From Acetobacteraceae bacterium (GTDB taxonomy: Bacteria > Pseudomonadota > Alphaproteobacteria > Acetobacterales > Acetobacteraceae): a stretch of 14,866 bases of DNA. Both the position numbers and the translations under genes were made by a program. The notes below the pieces were generated by a model that saw nothing but the letters and a program-made list of their open reading frames with translations, was not told the DNA's origin and did not search any database. The DNA is taken from NCBI GenBank assembly GCA_003164305.1, contig PLSZ01000378.1, positions 1 through 14,866 on the forward strand, written 5' to 3'. Below, one piece after another: positions 1 through 6,510 of this stretch (within the stretch, counting starts at the first letter, position 1; each line of letters starts with the position of its first letter).

Positions 1-217
1 GGCGGGGGAGGTTTTAGGAGGAAGCCGTGTACTCTTTCGTGTCCGAACGCGGGCTGCTACCATCTTCCCATGCTCGAACTCGTCAAAGTTGACGATACAT
101 TGGGAGTGCCCCCGGCTCTACCGGGGAGCAGCAGAAGTTTGACGTTTCCATCGCTATGCCCCGGTTATCCATTGATGAAACTCCGGATCGCGCGGCACGA
201 AAAGTGCCAAATTAATG
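1..217. other. Left-edge non-coding stretch with palindromes
   Basis: No convincing gene is seen here. CGTCAA at 81-86 pairs with TTGACG at 89-94, and CGTCAAA at 81-87 also pairs with TTTGACG at 138-144. Between them a perfect six-base-pair hairpin, CCCCGG/CCGGGG, lies at 110-126. Nested palindromes of this kind can be the end of a mobile element or a transcription terminator, but no transposase is visible in the window, so the nature is undecided. A very short frame at 27-92 starts with GTG six bases after AGGAGG. It would encode only 21 residues and is not called as a gene. Confidence 0.3.
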
Positions 218-1099
218 TTAATGATCCGTATCGGTATTTCCGGTTGCCGGGTTCTGGGTTGGGGGGCTTTGTGAATGATCGCGGTGCGGCTGAATTTCTA
301 GATTTTTCAGCCAATCATCGTTGGGCCAGATGGAACGAGCCAGATTGGCAACATCCTCGGGGTTAGCGCACTTCGATGCAATTTGCTCAAAAACCGCCTT
401 ATTGAGTTCCGCACGGAGTGAACCAGGGAAGCGACCTTTATCGACCATTGTTTGCACACGCGTAAGGAATTGAGGACCCATGTTATCGTTGTACAAATAC
501 TTGAGTAACTCGGCTCGATCTCTGGCCATATCCGGCGTACGACTGTCTACTACTATGTCTGCCAGTTTATTAAATAAGGCCTGGTCTGATTGTTTTTGTG
601 CAAGTTTGAGCCCATCCGCTCCCTGTTGATGCTGCAACTTCAATGCTGCCTCACCTTGCTTAAGTTGTAGTTTCAAAGCGTCCTCTGCCTGTTTTTCTTG
701 AACCTTGAGTGCTGTCTTTCGCTGGCTTCGCAGGGTAAAAACCAGGATGGCCAACGTGCCAAGACTGACCACGGGAGTAATCCAACCAACCCATGTGTCT
801 ACCCGTGCTTTGCTGGTGTCTTGCTTTAGTTTCTCAATCTCGAGTTTGAGCTTGTCGAGTTCCTTGTCCTTTTTTTCCTGGTCAAGACCGGCGGACTTGA
901 ATTGCTCAGCCGGCGTTAAGCCCGGAGTGGCTTGAACTGGTGATGGACCAGATATACCTGGAGGCTGAGATGGAATTGCGTGTCCAGCAGAGTCTGAGTG
1001 CACCCCGTTAACCGGTGCTGAACTGCTCTGCGAAACCGCATCCTTTGGCAAGGCAACGCCTGCACTGAACAGTGCACACAGAAGAAGACACCTACGCAT
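218..1099 (-). CDS. Exported or membrane-anchored coiled-coil protein, function unknown
   Basis: Not recognised as a named family. The chosen ATG at 1099 gives 293 residues beginning with a signal-peptide-like segment (MRRC, a hydrophobic stretch, then A/V-rich residues and a possible cleavage site near residue 24). The frame stays open upstream to 1171, but those 24 extra residues would bury the signal. After a Pro/Ser/Gln-rich linker there is a charged coiled coil at about residues 65-90, one membrane-spanning segment at about 100-120 (WITPVVSLGTLAILVF), then four to five 11-residue repeats of the type ALKLQxKQGEx, a pattern expected of a hendecad coiled coil. The C-terminal 100 residues look globular and end in a Pro/Gln/Thr-rich tail. 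No Shine-Dalgarno is obvious before either start. GC is lower than in the core genes, consistent with an acquired gene. Confidence 0.7.
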   Translation of the reverse strand: MRRCLLLCALFSAGVALPKDAVSQSSSAPVNGVHSDSAGHAIPSQPPGISGPSPVQATPGLTPAEQFKSAGLDQEKKDKELDKLKLEIEKLKQDTSKARVDTWVGWITPVVSLGTLAILVFTLRSQRKTALKVQEKQAEDALKLQLKQGEAALKLQHQQGADGLKLAQKQSDQALFNKLADIVVDSRTPDMARDRAELLKYLYNDNMGPQFLTRVQTMVDKGRFPGSLRAELNKAVFEQIASKCANPEDVANLARSIWPNDDWLKNLEIQPHRDHSQSPPTQNPATGNTDTDH

Positions 1100-1218
1100 C
1101 GAGGATATAGGCTGCACCACTGTCGTCCTCCAATGCTTTCCAGATATACAGGGATACGTTAAGCAGCACATTCAGCTATCGCATTCTGAGCTTTGCAAGG
1201 GCGCACAGCATTGCGGAG

Positions 1219-1479
1219 TCAATCCGAAGTCGCGTCCTTATCCTTCGCCAGCCGTGTCAGCGTCCGCGTTGACGGCATCACCTTTTCGCCCTCCCAGCGC
1301 GCGACAACCTACTGCTTCGTCCCCATCCGGACAGCCAGTTCCTCCTTGGTCAGCCCAGCATTTGCCCGAACCTGGATCAACGCCGCGGCGAGCGCGAACT
1401 CGCCCTCAAGCGCCTCATGGTCCCGCCGATAATCCGGCTCTTTCATCCAGCGCTTATGCAGATCGCGAACGTCGGTCAC
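1219..1479 (-). pseudogene. XRE-family antitoxin, interrupted by an in-frame TAG
   Basis: Read from a GTG at 1479, the frame gives MTDVRDLHKRWMKEPDYRR, then a segment resembling a HigA-type XRE helix-turn-helix (ALIQVRANAGLTKEELAVRMG). A TAG stop follows at 1309-1311, after residue 56. Beyond it the same frame continues with VVARWEGEKVMPSTRTLTRLAKD to a natural TGA at 1219, which is the expected recognition helix and end of this family. Without the stop the product would be an 86-residue DNA-binding antitoxin of a RelE/HigB-type module. A GAGGAG ribosome binding site lies about eight bases upstream of the GTG. The truncated 56-residue product loses the recognition helix, so it is probably inactive. 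The partner toxin is not recognisable. The XRE assignment rests on motif similarity seen by eye. Confidence 0.72.
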
Positions 1480-1595
1480 GGCAGCAACTCCTCGGCTAGC
1501 CCAGCGTTTGGCCAGAGTTTACGAACCCGCCAAATGCAGGCGGCGCTCAAGATGATCGGACGATCCTTACTGAACTTCCTCGACCAAAACCTCAT
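1476..1595 (-). CDS. Possible 39-residue ORF overlapping the antitoxin remnant
   Basis: A short frame starts with ATG at 1595, inside the end of the HEPN frame, and ends in a TGA that overlaps the GTG of the antitoxin remnant as GTGA. Its C-terminus reads RKLWPNAGLAEELLP. A four-base stop/start overlap is typical of translationally coupled toxin-antitoxin pairs with the toxin first. The frame may therefore be the 3' stump of a lost HigB/RelE-like toxin, or simply chance. No family was recognised and no ribosome binding site supports the ATG. Confidence 0.22.
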   Translation of the reverse strand: MRFWSRKFSKDRPIILSAACIWRVRKLWPNAGLAEELLP

Positions 1596-2229
1596 TGATC
1601 GCCGCCAGAACCTGTTTCACGTCCTCCCCGGACGCATCGGCATCGAAATCGCCGTGGACAATTCGATTTCGAAGCTCCGACAGTCCCCGCAGCTTCCGTC
1701 CGGTCTCGGGGCCAAGAAGCCCTTCCATCTCCAACTTCTGGACAACCTGACCAGGAGTTCTGATCTTATGGGGCCCCGCCTCCTTGACGCGATTCAGCAC
1801 TGCCTCGAGAATTGACCAGGACAAGACAAACGCCGCGCGATGATGGCCGGTCGCCGCCAGTTACTCAACTTCGACGACTTGCTGTTTCAAGGTCTCCAGG
1901 CGCGGAACTGGAATGACGATCAGGTCCTCCGGCTTTTCCACCGCGTAAATGATATTGAGATTCCAGTCTTTATGACCGGCGATCATTTCGTGAACATTCG
2001 CGAGCGGTTGTTCCCCAAGCGAACGCTGTCGATGTATGATTTCGATGATAACGTTCTCGCCGTCCTTTTGGGCGATCGCGTCTGGACGGTAAGAGCCCAG
2101 GAAATCCGGCAAGGTTTCTGGCCCAGGCTTGACGACGAAGGAGAAGCCACGCTCTTCATAGGCGGCCCGCAGCCGGTCCAGTATGCCGGACCTGGTCGCC
2201 ACGTTGCCGTCCTCGCGCGGGGATGCCAC
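1567..2229 (-). pseudogene. Restriction-endonuclease-like (AHJR type) plus HEPN protein, split by one in-frame TAA
   Basis: From a GTG at 2229 the frame encodes 122 residues resembling an AHJR-type restriction-endonuclease-fold domain, with PD at residues 49-50 and E63 on the predicted core strand. A TAA then occurs at 1861-1863. The same frame continues without a shift for 97 residues (LAATGHHRAAFVLSW onward) ending at 1567. This second part has the HEPN signature RNRIVHG, the R-N-x3-H motif of ribonuclease-type HEPN domains. Endonuclease-like plus C-terminal HEPN is, from memory, a known single-chain architecture of about 220 residues, so one nonsense codon has split one gene. The expected E-x-K lysine after E63 is isoleucine (codon ATA), suggesting further damage. 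The HEPN half could in principle restart at TTG 1824. The gene follows the RusA-like gene with no gap (TAA then GTG), so the two were co-transcribed. Confidence 0.72.
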
Positions 2230-2658
2230 TTACAGGTTCCTCAAGCTTAAATCGTCATCGACACGGATGTAGACGACCGGCGCCGTTGTCCGCAAGGCGT
2301 CTTCCAGTATATCTGAGGCATTGGCGGACGACCGCTGAATCCCCGGTTCGAACTTTTGCACCAGCACCCGCTCGACGACCTGATCGTCAGGATAGGCGAC
2401 ATTGGTCATGCCATCCAGTATCGGTTTCACGATATTGCCCACATCGCCCGCCATGTCACCCGGGGGAAAATAGAAGATGGTCACCGCCACAGGCCGGTTG
2501 TCCAGAAACGACCAATCGACAGTTTCCTGAACGCGACTGTGTGCGGAGGCCTTTACTGTCGCTTTCCAACGCTCCTTGGAGCGCGCACTCGCCTGATGCG
2601 ATACCGGAGCGCCCTCGAGGAAGAATTCCAGCGGGAATAACGTTACCTGATCGCTCAA
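2230..2658 (-). CDS. RusA-like endonuclease fold protein
   Basis: RusA-family proteins resolve Holliday junctions or cut branched DNA and are common in prophages and mobile elements. The start chosen is TTG at 2658, seven bases after AAGG. It gives 142 residues with the normal N-terminus (LEFFLEGAPVSHQ), whereas the longer open frame upstream only shadows purK. The family signature is visible: D72-V-G-N75, K78, D82, then D91-D92-Q93 in GDVGNIVKPILDGM and YPDDQVV. E. coli RusA has D-x-D-N here, so the second catalytic aspartate appears to be replaced by G74 (GGC for GAC). Its stop directly abuts the GTG of the endonuclease-HEPN gene, and it begins 62 bases after purK ends on the same strand. 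The role is probably in a defence or mobile-element cassette. The catalytic state is uncertain. Confidence 0.68.
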   Translation of the reverse strand: MSDQVTLFPLEFFLEGAPVSHQASARSKERWKATVKASAHSRVQETVDWSFLDNRPVAVTIFYFPPGDMAGDVGNIVKPILDGMTNVAYPDDQVVERVLVQKFEPGIQRSSANASDILEDALRTTAPVVYIRVDDDLSLRNL

Positions 2659-2720
2659 ATGCGCCTTGCCGATCTCGCGTTGCGACGCCCGCTCTGTAAA
2701 GCCGCCCGCTTTCCATCCGG

Positions 2721-3866
2721 TTAATTCCGGCCCCCATCCCCCAAAAAACCCAACGCGTCCGCCACCCCAAAATCCCCCGGCAGCCCCCCCTTCGGAAACA
2801 GCCGCGTCACGTGCCCCATCTTTCGCCCAGGCCGTGCCTCGGCTTTGCCGTACAGATGCGGAATGAACCCCGGCGTCGCCAGAACCCGAGGCCACAACGC
2901 CGTCTCCTCCGGCCCCACCAAATTCTTCATCACCGCGTCCGAGTGCCGCGTCGCCGGCGGCAGAGGCAACCCCGCGATCGCCCGAATATGCAACTCGAAC
3001 TGACTCATCGGACACGCGTCGATCGTCCAATGTCCCGAGTTATGCGGCCTGGGCGCGATCTCATTCACCATCACCTTGCCGTCGGCGCCGACGAACATCT
3101 CCACCGCCAACAGCCCGACCAGATCCAGCCCCTCCGCGATCCGCGCGGCGATCCCTTGCGCCGTCTCGCTGATCGTCACCGGCACCCGGGCCGGCGCCAG
3201 AGTCACATCCAGAATGTGATCGCGATGCCGGTTCTCCACCGTATCGAACGCCGACAGCGCGCCATCATCGCCACGCCCGACGATCACGCTGATTTCCATC
3301 GCGTAATCGATGAACCCCTCCAGGATCAGCGGCTTCGGCATCAACCGCTCGAACGCCGGCGCCAGATCGTCAACCGACCGCAGCATCGCCTGGCCCTTGC
3401 CGTCATAGCCTTCCCGGGTCGTCTTCAGCACCGACGGCAGGCCCAACTCCACGACCGCCGCCTCAAGCTCCGCCAAAGACGCCACCGCCCGCCACGGCGC
3501 CGTCGCGACGCCCAGACGATTGACGAAGCTCTTCTCGACGATACGGTCCTGGCTGACCCGCAGGATGGAAGGCGCCGGACGCACCGGCTTCAGAGAGGCC
3601 AGCAAATCCAGCCCCTCGGCGCTGACGTTCTCGAACTCGAAGCTGATGACATCGACCGCGTCCGCGAACGCCCGCAGCGACCCCGGATCCGTATAATCGC
3701 TGATCGTCACCCCCTGCGACACCTGAGCCGCCGGGCTGTCGTGCTCCCGCGTCAGAATGTGGCAGCGATAGCCCAGACGAGCGGCCGCCAAGGCCGACAT
3801 ACGCCCAAGCTGCCCGCCGCCGACAAGGCCGATGGTCGCGTTGGGCGGCAGGGGAAACCGGCTCAA
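2721..3866 (-). CDS. purK: N5-carboxyaminoimidazole ribonucleotide synthase
   Basis: PurK converts AIR, bicarbonate and ATP to N5-CAIR in purine biosynthesis; the neighbouring PurE then isomerises N5-CAIR to CAIR. The 381-residue frame has the family layout. The N-terminal nucleotide-binding loop GLVGGGQLGRM is at residues 13-23. The ATP-grasp domain follows, with VLKTTREGYDGKGQA at about 146-160, EGFIDYAMEISVIV at about 183-196, and the metal/ATP motif NEIAPRPHNSGHWT at 268-281. Length is normal. The start is TTG at 3866, three bases after the purE stop; the first ATG would delete the glycine-rich loop. The short gap to purE implies one transcript and coupled translation. It reads as intact. 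A RusA/HEPN cassette lies immediately downstream. Confidence 0.96.
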   Translation of the reverse strand: MSRFPLPPNATIGLVGGGQLGRMSALAAARLGYRCHILTREHDSPAAQVSQGVTISDYTDPGSLRAFADAVDVISFEFENVSAEGLDLLASLKPVRPAPSILRVSQDRIVEKSFVNRLGVATAPWRAVASLAELEAAVVELGLPSVLKTTREGYDGKGQAMLRSVDDLAPAFERLMPKPLILEGFIDYAMEISVIVGRGDDGALSAFDTVENRHRDHILDVTLAPARVPVTISETAQGIAARIAEGLDLVGLLAVEMFVGADGKVMVNEIAPRPHNSGHWTIDACPMSQFELHIRAIAGLPLPPATRHSDAVMKNLVGPEETALWPRVLATPGFIPHLYGKAEARPGRKMGHVTRLFPKGGLPGDFGVADALGFLGDGGRN

Positions 3867-3869
3867 CCG

Positions 3870-4430
3870 TCAGGATCCGCCGGTTGGCTCATCGGCCGGC
3901 TCGATCGAGACCGCTTCGGTCTGCCGCGCCCGCCAGGCATCCAGCCGCTCCGCCAAAGCCGGGTCGGTCCCAGCGAGGATCGCCGCCGCCAGCAACGCCG
4001 CGTTCACCGCGCCCGCCCGCCCGATCGCCAGAGTGGCAACCGGAATGCCCGCCGGCATCTGAACGATCGACAGCAGGCTGTCCATGCCCTTCAGCGCGTG
4101 CGACTCGACCGGCACGCCGAGCACCGGCAACGGAGTCCACGCCGCCGCCATCCCCGGCAGATGCGCGGCCCCTCCGGCCCCGGCGATGATCACCCGCAGC
4201 CCGCGGTCGCGCGCGGTCCGGGCATACTCCCGCAGCCGGTCCGGCGTGCGGTGCGCCGAGACGACGCGGCACTCATGCGGCACGCCCAGGGCGGTCAGCG
4301 TCGCCGCCGCGTGCGACATCGTGGTCCAGTCCGACTGGCTGCCCATGATGACGCCAACCCGCGCCAGCGCGATACCGGAGGGCGCGATCGTGGAGGGAAC
4401 CCCCGCGGCGGGGACGTCGGTCGGAGACAC
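3870..4430 (-). CDS. purE: N5-CAIR mutase, class I PurE
   Basis: PurE isomerises N5-CAIR to CAIR, the step after PurK. The 186-residue product shows the class I signatures in order: [10 protein letters not shown] at about residues 26-35, RVVSAHRTP at about 55-63, [14 protein letters not shown] at 81-94, [18 protein letters not shown], and [14 protein letters not shown] at 124-137. The GTG start at 4430 gives about 20 extra N-terminal residues before the conserved fold. A later start is possible but no in-frame ATG lies before the catalytic motif. It lies between the DUF465 gene (11-base gap) and purK (3-base gap), probably in one minus-strand operon. Intact. Confidence 0.96.
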   Translation of the reverse strand: MSPTDVPAAGVPSTIAPSGIALARVGVIMGSQSDWTTMSHAAATLTALGVPHECRVVSAHRTPDRLREYARTARDRGLRVIIAGAGGAAHLPGMAAAWTPLPVLGVPVESHALKGMDSLLSIVQMPAGIPVATLAIGRAGAVNAALLAAAILAGTDPALAERLDAWRARQTEAVSIEPADEPTGGS

Positions 4431-4441
4431 CAGCGGCCCGG

Positions 4442-4651
4442 TCAGGCGATGTTGTCCGGGATCAGCCGGCTTTCCAGCCAGCCGACCTCATCGCGCAGCA
4501 TCAGCTTGCGCTTCTTCAGGCGCTGCAAATGCAACTGATCCACCGCGCCCTGTTCGGCCAACCGGGCGATCACGGTGTCCAGGTCGCGATGCTCGCTCCG
4601 CAGTTCGTGGAGCTTGCGCAGCAGGGAGTCTCTGTCAACTAACATGGCCAT
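4442..4651 (-). CDS. YdcH/DUF465 small helical protein
   Basis: A 69-residue protein rich in Leu, Arg, Glu and Asp, of the YdcH (DUF465) type: [21 protein letters not shown], then a short turn and [24 protein letters not shown]. It probably forms an antiparallel helical hairpin. The biochemical role of the family is unknown. Two possible starts lie six bases apart (ATG-GCC-ATG at 4651 and 4645). No clear ribosome binding site precedes either, but a GGG and T-run lies upstream. It is the first gene of the probable DUF465-purE-purK transcript and is divergent from a second DUF465 gene. Confidence 0.88.
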   Translation of the reverse strand: MAMLVDRDSLLRKLHELRSEHRDLDTVIARLAEQGAVDQLHLQRLKKRKLMLRDEVGWLESRLIPDNIA

Positions 4652-4810
4652 GGTTTAACACGAAAAAAACCCGGCGACAGAGGGTCTTTGAAGGAGATTT
4701 CACTGGCGCCCGGCGTGGCGGCGGCGCTACCGTGGGTTGCCGTCAACGATACGGCGTTGATCGTGTGGATGGCGGCGAAGCAACCGACACTGATCGGAGA
4801 GAAATCGCCC

Positions 4811-4984
4811 ATGAGCCTGTATTCCCGACTGGACGCTTTGAAAGAGCGCCACGCTTCGCTTGAAAATCGTCTGTTCGACGAAGACCACCGGCCACTTCCT
4901 GACACGGAAACCGTCGCCAGGTTGAAGGTCGAAAAACTACAGATCAAGGACGAGATGGAGCGAATACGCTCCTCGTTGCACTGA
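4811..4984 (+). CDS. YdcH/DUF465 small helical protein (second copy)
   Basis: The 57-residue product from ATG 4811 is of the DUF465 type: SLYSRLDALKERHASLENRLFDEDHRPLPD, then VARLKVEKLQIKDEMERIR, a helix-turn-helix hairpin with alternating charges. The frame is open upstream to 4688, but the extra 41 residues do not look like this family, and GGAGA lies about 12 bases before ATG 4811. It is the only plus-strand gene in the core block and is divergent from the DUF465-purE-purK genes across about 160 bases. That spacer probably holds two promoters, but I could not identify convincing boxes. Function unknown. Confidence 0.87.
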   Translation: MSLYSRLDALKERHASLENRLFDEDHRPLPDTETVARLKVEKLQIKDEMERIRSSLH

Positions 4985-5004
4985 ACGGTCGCCAAAGGCC
5001 GTTC
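4983..5004. terminator. Hairpin between convergent DUF465 and trcR genes
   Basis: GAACGG at 4983-4988 pairs with CCGTTC at 4999-5004 around a ten-base loop, directly after the DUF465 stop and about 40 bases before the trcR stop on the other strand. It could serve as a bidirectional terminator. There is no T-run, so this is a moderate call. Confidence 0.45.
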
Positions 5005-5041
5005 CCGGACCCGTTCTCCCGCCCATTCCCCCTGGGGCCGC

Positions 5042-5620
5042 TCAGGCGGCTTCGTCTTCCTCGGGAGGCGGCGGGAGCGGCACGGCCCGACCCTCGCGCT
5101 CCAGCCGCTCATTGGCGGAGAGCACGGCGGCATTCAGATCGGTCTGGCTGCACAGACCCAGAATCACTGGATCCCGCGGCTTGATGTTGGTACTGTTCCA
5201 GTGGGTTTTGCCGCGTACCTTCTCAATCGTCTCCTTGGTGGTGCCCAGAAGCTTGCCGACCTGCGCCTCGGTCAATTGCGGAAAATTGCGCAGCAGGAAG
5301 GCGATGCCGTCGGGCCGGTCGTTGCGCTTGGCCACCGGCGTGTAACGCGAGCCTTTGGCGCGCTTCGGCACCGGCAACGCCGTCGGGGCCAGTTTCAGGC
5401 GCCCGTTCGGGTCAGCCTCGCACAGGCGAATATTCTCGGCGGTGACCTGACCGTTGGCGATGGGGTCGTAGCCGACAATGCCTTGCGCGACCTCACCATC
5501 GGCGATCGCCTGGATCTCCAGCGGATGCATGCCGCAGAAGTCGGCGATCTGCGTGAAGGTCAGGGCGGTCTTTTCGATCAGCCACACGGCGGTGGCCTTG
5601 GGCATCAGCGGCAGGGTCAT
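5042..5620 (-). CDS. trcR: Cell cycle transcriptional regulator TrcR (DUF1013)
   Basis: The 192-residue product matches the alphaproteobacterial DUF1013/TrcR family along its whole length. The N-terminal helix-turn-helix-like region (residues about 15-43) contains TFTQIADFCGMHPLEIQAIADGE. The conserved GIVGYDPI segment is at 48-55, a second helix-turn-helix-like region is at about 115-140 (QLTEAQVGKLLGTTKETI), and KPRDPVILGLCSQTDL at 147-162 is followed by an acidic Pro-rich tail. The family is broadly conserved in alphaproteobacteria and is annotated as a cell-cycle transcription regulator. The ATG at 5620 is preceded by AGGAAAG. It probably has its own transcript, since its neighbours are convergent or lie behind a 400-base gap. 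Confidence 0.9.
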   Translation of the reverse strand: MTLPLMPKATAVWLIEKTALTFTQIADFCGMHPLEIQAIADGEVAQGIVGYDPIANGQVTAENIRLCEADPNGRLKLAPTALPVPKRAKGSRYTPVAKRNDRPDGIAFLLRNFPQLTEAQVGKLLGTTKETIEKVRGKTHWNSTNIKPRDPVILGLCSQTDLNAAVLSANERLEREGRAVPLPPPPEEDEAA

Positions 5621-5666
5621 TGCGGATCACTTTCCTGGACCGGCCGGGGCGGAGGTATACCCGGAA

Positions 5667-5681
5667 CCCGGCGGAGCCGGG
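5667..5681. repeat. GC-rich hairpin with GGA loop upstream of trcR
   Basis: CCCGGC at 5667-5672 pairs perfectly with GCCGGG at 5676-5681 around a GGA loop, about 47 bases upstream of the trcR start. It shares the nine-base core GGCGGAGCC with the hairpin at 5983-5997. It could lie in the trcR leader. The role is unknown. Confidence 0.4.
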
Positions 5682-5830
5682 GGATATGGCAAGCTGTCAG
5701 GGGTGGGTCAAGGCCAGAAGCGCGTATTTCGGGAGTATTCGGCAGCCGCCGGGGTTTGCCCGGACCCCGCGAGAGGCGCGCCCCGACAGGCACCAGGATA
5801 AGCTACCGGGAAGCGAAGGTTCGCCTCTCC

Positions 5831-5936
5831 CGTCATCCTCGGGCCTGCCCCGAGGATCTCTCGACACGCCCTGGATGTCGAAAGTCGGACAACCTGTCTG
5901 GGCTGGCCGATACCCGGATCGAGCCCGACGATGACG
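5831..5936. repeat. REP/MITE-like palindromic element, about 106 bp
   Basis: The element is bounded by imperfect terminal inverted repeats. CGTCATCCTCGGGC at 5831-5844 matches the reverse complement of 5923-5936 at 13 of 14 bases. The left end also folds locally, CCTCGGG pairing with CCCGAGG across a short turn. GTCATCCTCGGG-type ends resemble intergenic palindromic repeats widespread in alphaproteobacterial genomes. No coding potential is apparent. It occupies the middle of the 406-base gap between trcR and the GlcG-like gene. Copy number in the genome cannot be judged from this window. Confidence 0.5.
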
Positions 5937-5938
5937 TT

Positions 5939-5964
5939 CCGGCGAAGGTTTTCGCCTTCGCCGG
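5939..5964. terminator. Perfect 10-bp hairpin
   Basis: CCGGCGAAGG at 5939-5948 pairs perfectly with CCTTCGCCGG at 5955-5964 around a six-base TTTTCG loop. It lies 63 bases beyond the stop of the GlcG-like gene, which reads toward it, so it may end the redox operon. No long T-run follows. Confidence 0.45.
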
Positions 5965-5982
5965 CTCCTGTCCTGATGCCTG

Positions 5983-5997
5983 TGGGGCGGAGCCCCA
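5983..5997 (-). terminator. GC-rich hairpin after the redox operon
   Basis: TGGGGC at 5983-5988 pairs with GCCCCA at 5992-5997 around GGA, 30 bases past the stop of the last gene of the redox operon. Position and stem strength suggest a terminator or mRNA-end stabiliser. It lacks a T-run. Confidence 0.45.
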
Positions 5998-6026
5998 TCG
6001 CCTTCCGACCACCCGAAACACCGGCC

Positions 6027-6506
6027 TCAGAGCCTGATATCCGCCTCGACCGTCACCGCATGGCCCGTGCTCGCCACCGCGTCCCGCAGCGCCGCGAGCG
6101 CGGCCAGACCGCACGCCGTATCCTGTTCGCCGTTACCGCCGCTCAGCCCGACGCCGCCGACGACCTCGCCATCGACCACGACCGGGAAGCCGCCGACGAA
6201 CACCGCGAATTTCCCGTCGAAGCTCCACTGGATACCGAACGCCTCATTCCCCGGCAGAGCCGGCCCACCGGGGGAGCGGTTGAACAGATGCGTGGACCGT
6301 TTGTGCCCGGCCGCCGTGAACGCCTTGTTCCAGGCGATCTGCGGGCCGGTGATGCGAGCGCCGTCCATGCGCTCCAGCAGCAGCGGGTGTCCGCCTTCAT
6401 CGACGATGCACACTGTCTCCGGCACGCCGAGTTCCGCCGCCTTCGCCAGCGCCGCCCGAGCCATCAGGCGCGCCTCCTCCAGTTCCAGCCGGATCGCCGG
6501 TTTCAT
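6027..6506 (-). CDS. GlcG/HbpS-like haem-binding family protein
   Basis: The 159-residue product fits the GlcG/HbpS family (PF03928). It has an N-terminal helix with LEEARLMARAALAKAAELGVP, then VCIVDEGGHPLLLERMDGA at about 32-50, the conserved NKAFTAAGHKRST region, and a C-terminal GGFPVVVDGEVVGGVGLSGG at 105-124 followed by DTACGLAAL. Members include an extracellular haem sensor and proteins of unknown role beside catabolic operons; GlcG itself sits in the glycolate oxidase operon. No signal peptide is visible, so it is probably cytoplasmic. GGGGAGA lies nine bases before ATG 6506. It begins four bases after the ferredoxin stop and is the last gene of the redox operon. Its function there is unknown. 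Confidence 0.88.
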   Translation of the reverse strand: MKPAIRLELEEARLMARAALAKAAELGVPETVCIVDEGGHPLLLERMDGARITGPQIAWNKAFTAAGHKRSTHLFNRSPGGPALPGNEAFGIQWSFDGKFAVFVGGFPVVVDGEVVGGVGLSGGNGEQDTACGLAALAALRDAVASTGHAVTVEADIRL

Positions 6507-6510
6507 GCGC

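Noticed and set aside
27..92. 22-codon frame after a good AGGAGG
   Set aside because: Too short, no similarity recognised, and it ends inside a palindrome; insufficient for a gene call.
70..366. Plus-strand frame of 98 codons at the left edge
   Set aside because: It overlaps the end of the coiled-coil gene, has no ribosome binding site and shows no recognisable domain.
1219..1479. TAG readthrough or an altered genetic code
   Set aside because: TAG ends at least two intact genes here (one ferredoxin and prlF), no suppressor tRNA is visible, and another broken gene uses TAA.
2811..4538. Long plus-strand frame of 575 codons
   Set aside because: It runs antisense to purE and purK, is extremely rich in Arg, His and Pro, and has no recognisable motif. 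It is a shadow caused by high GC codon bias.
5201..6037. Plus-strand frame of 278 codons across trcR and the following gap
   Set aside because: Its first half is antisense to trcR, and its second half lies in the repeat and hairpin region with low-complexity composition.
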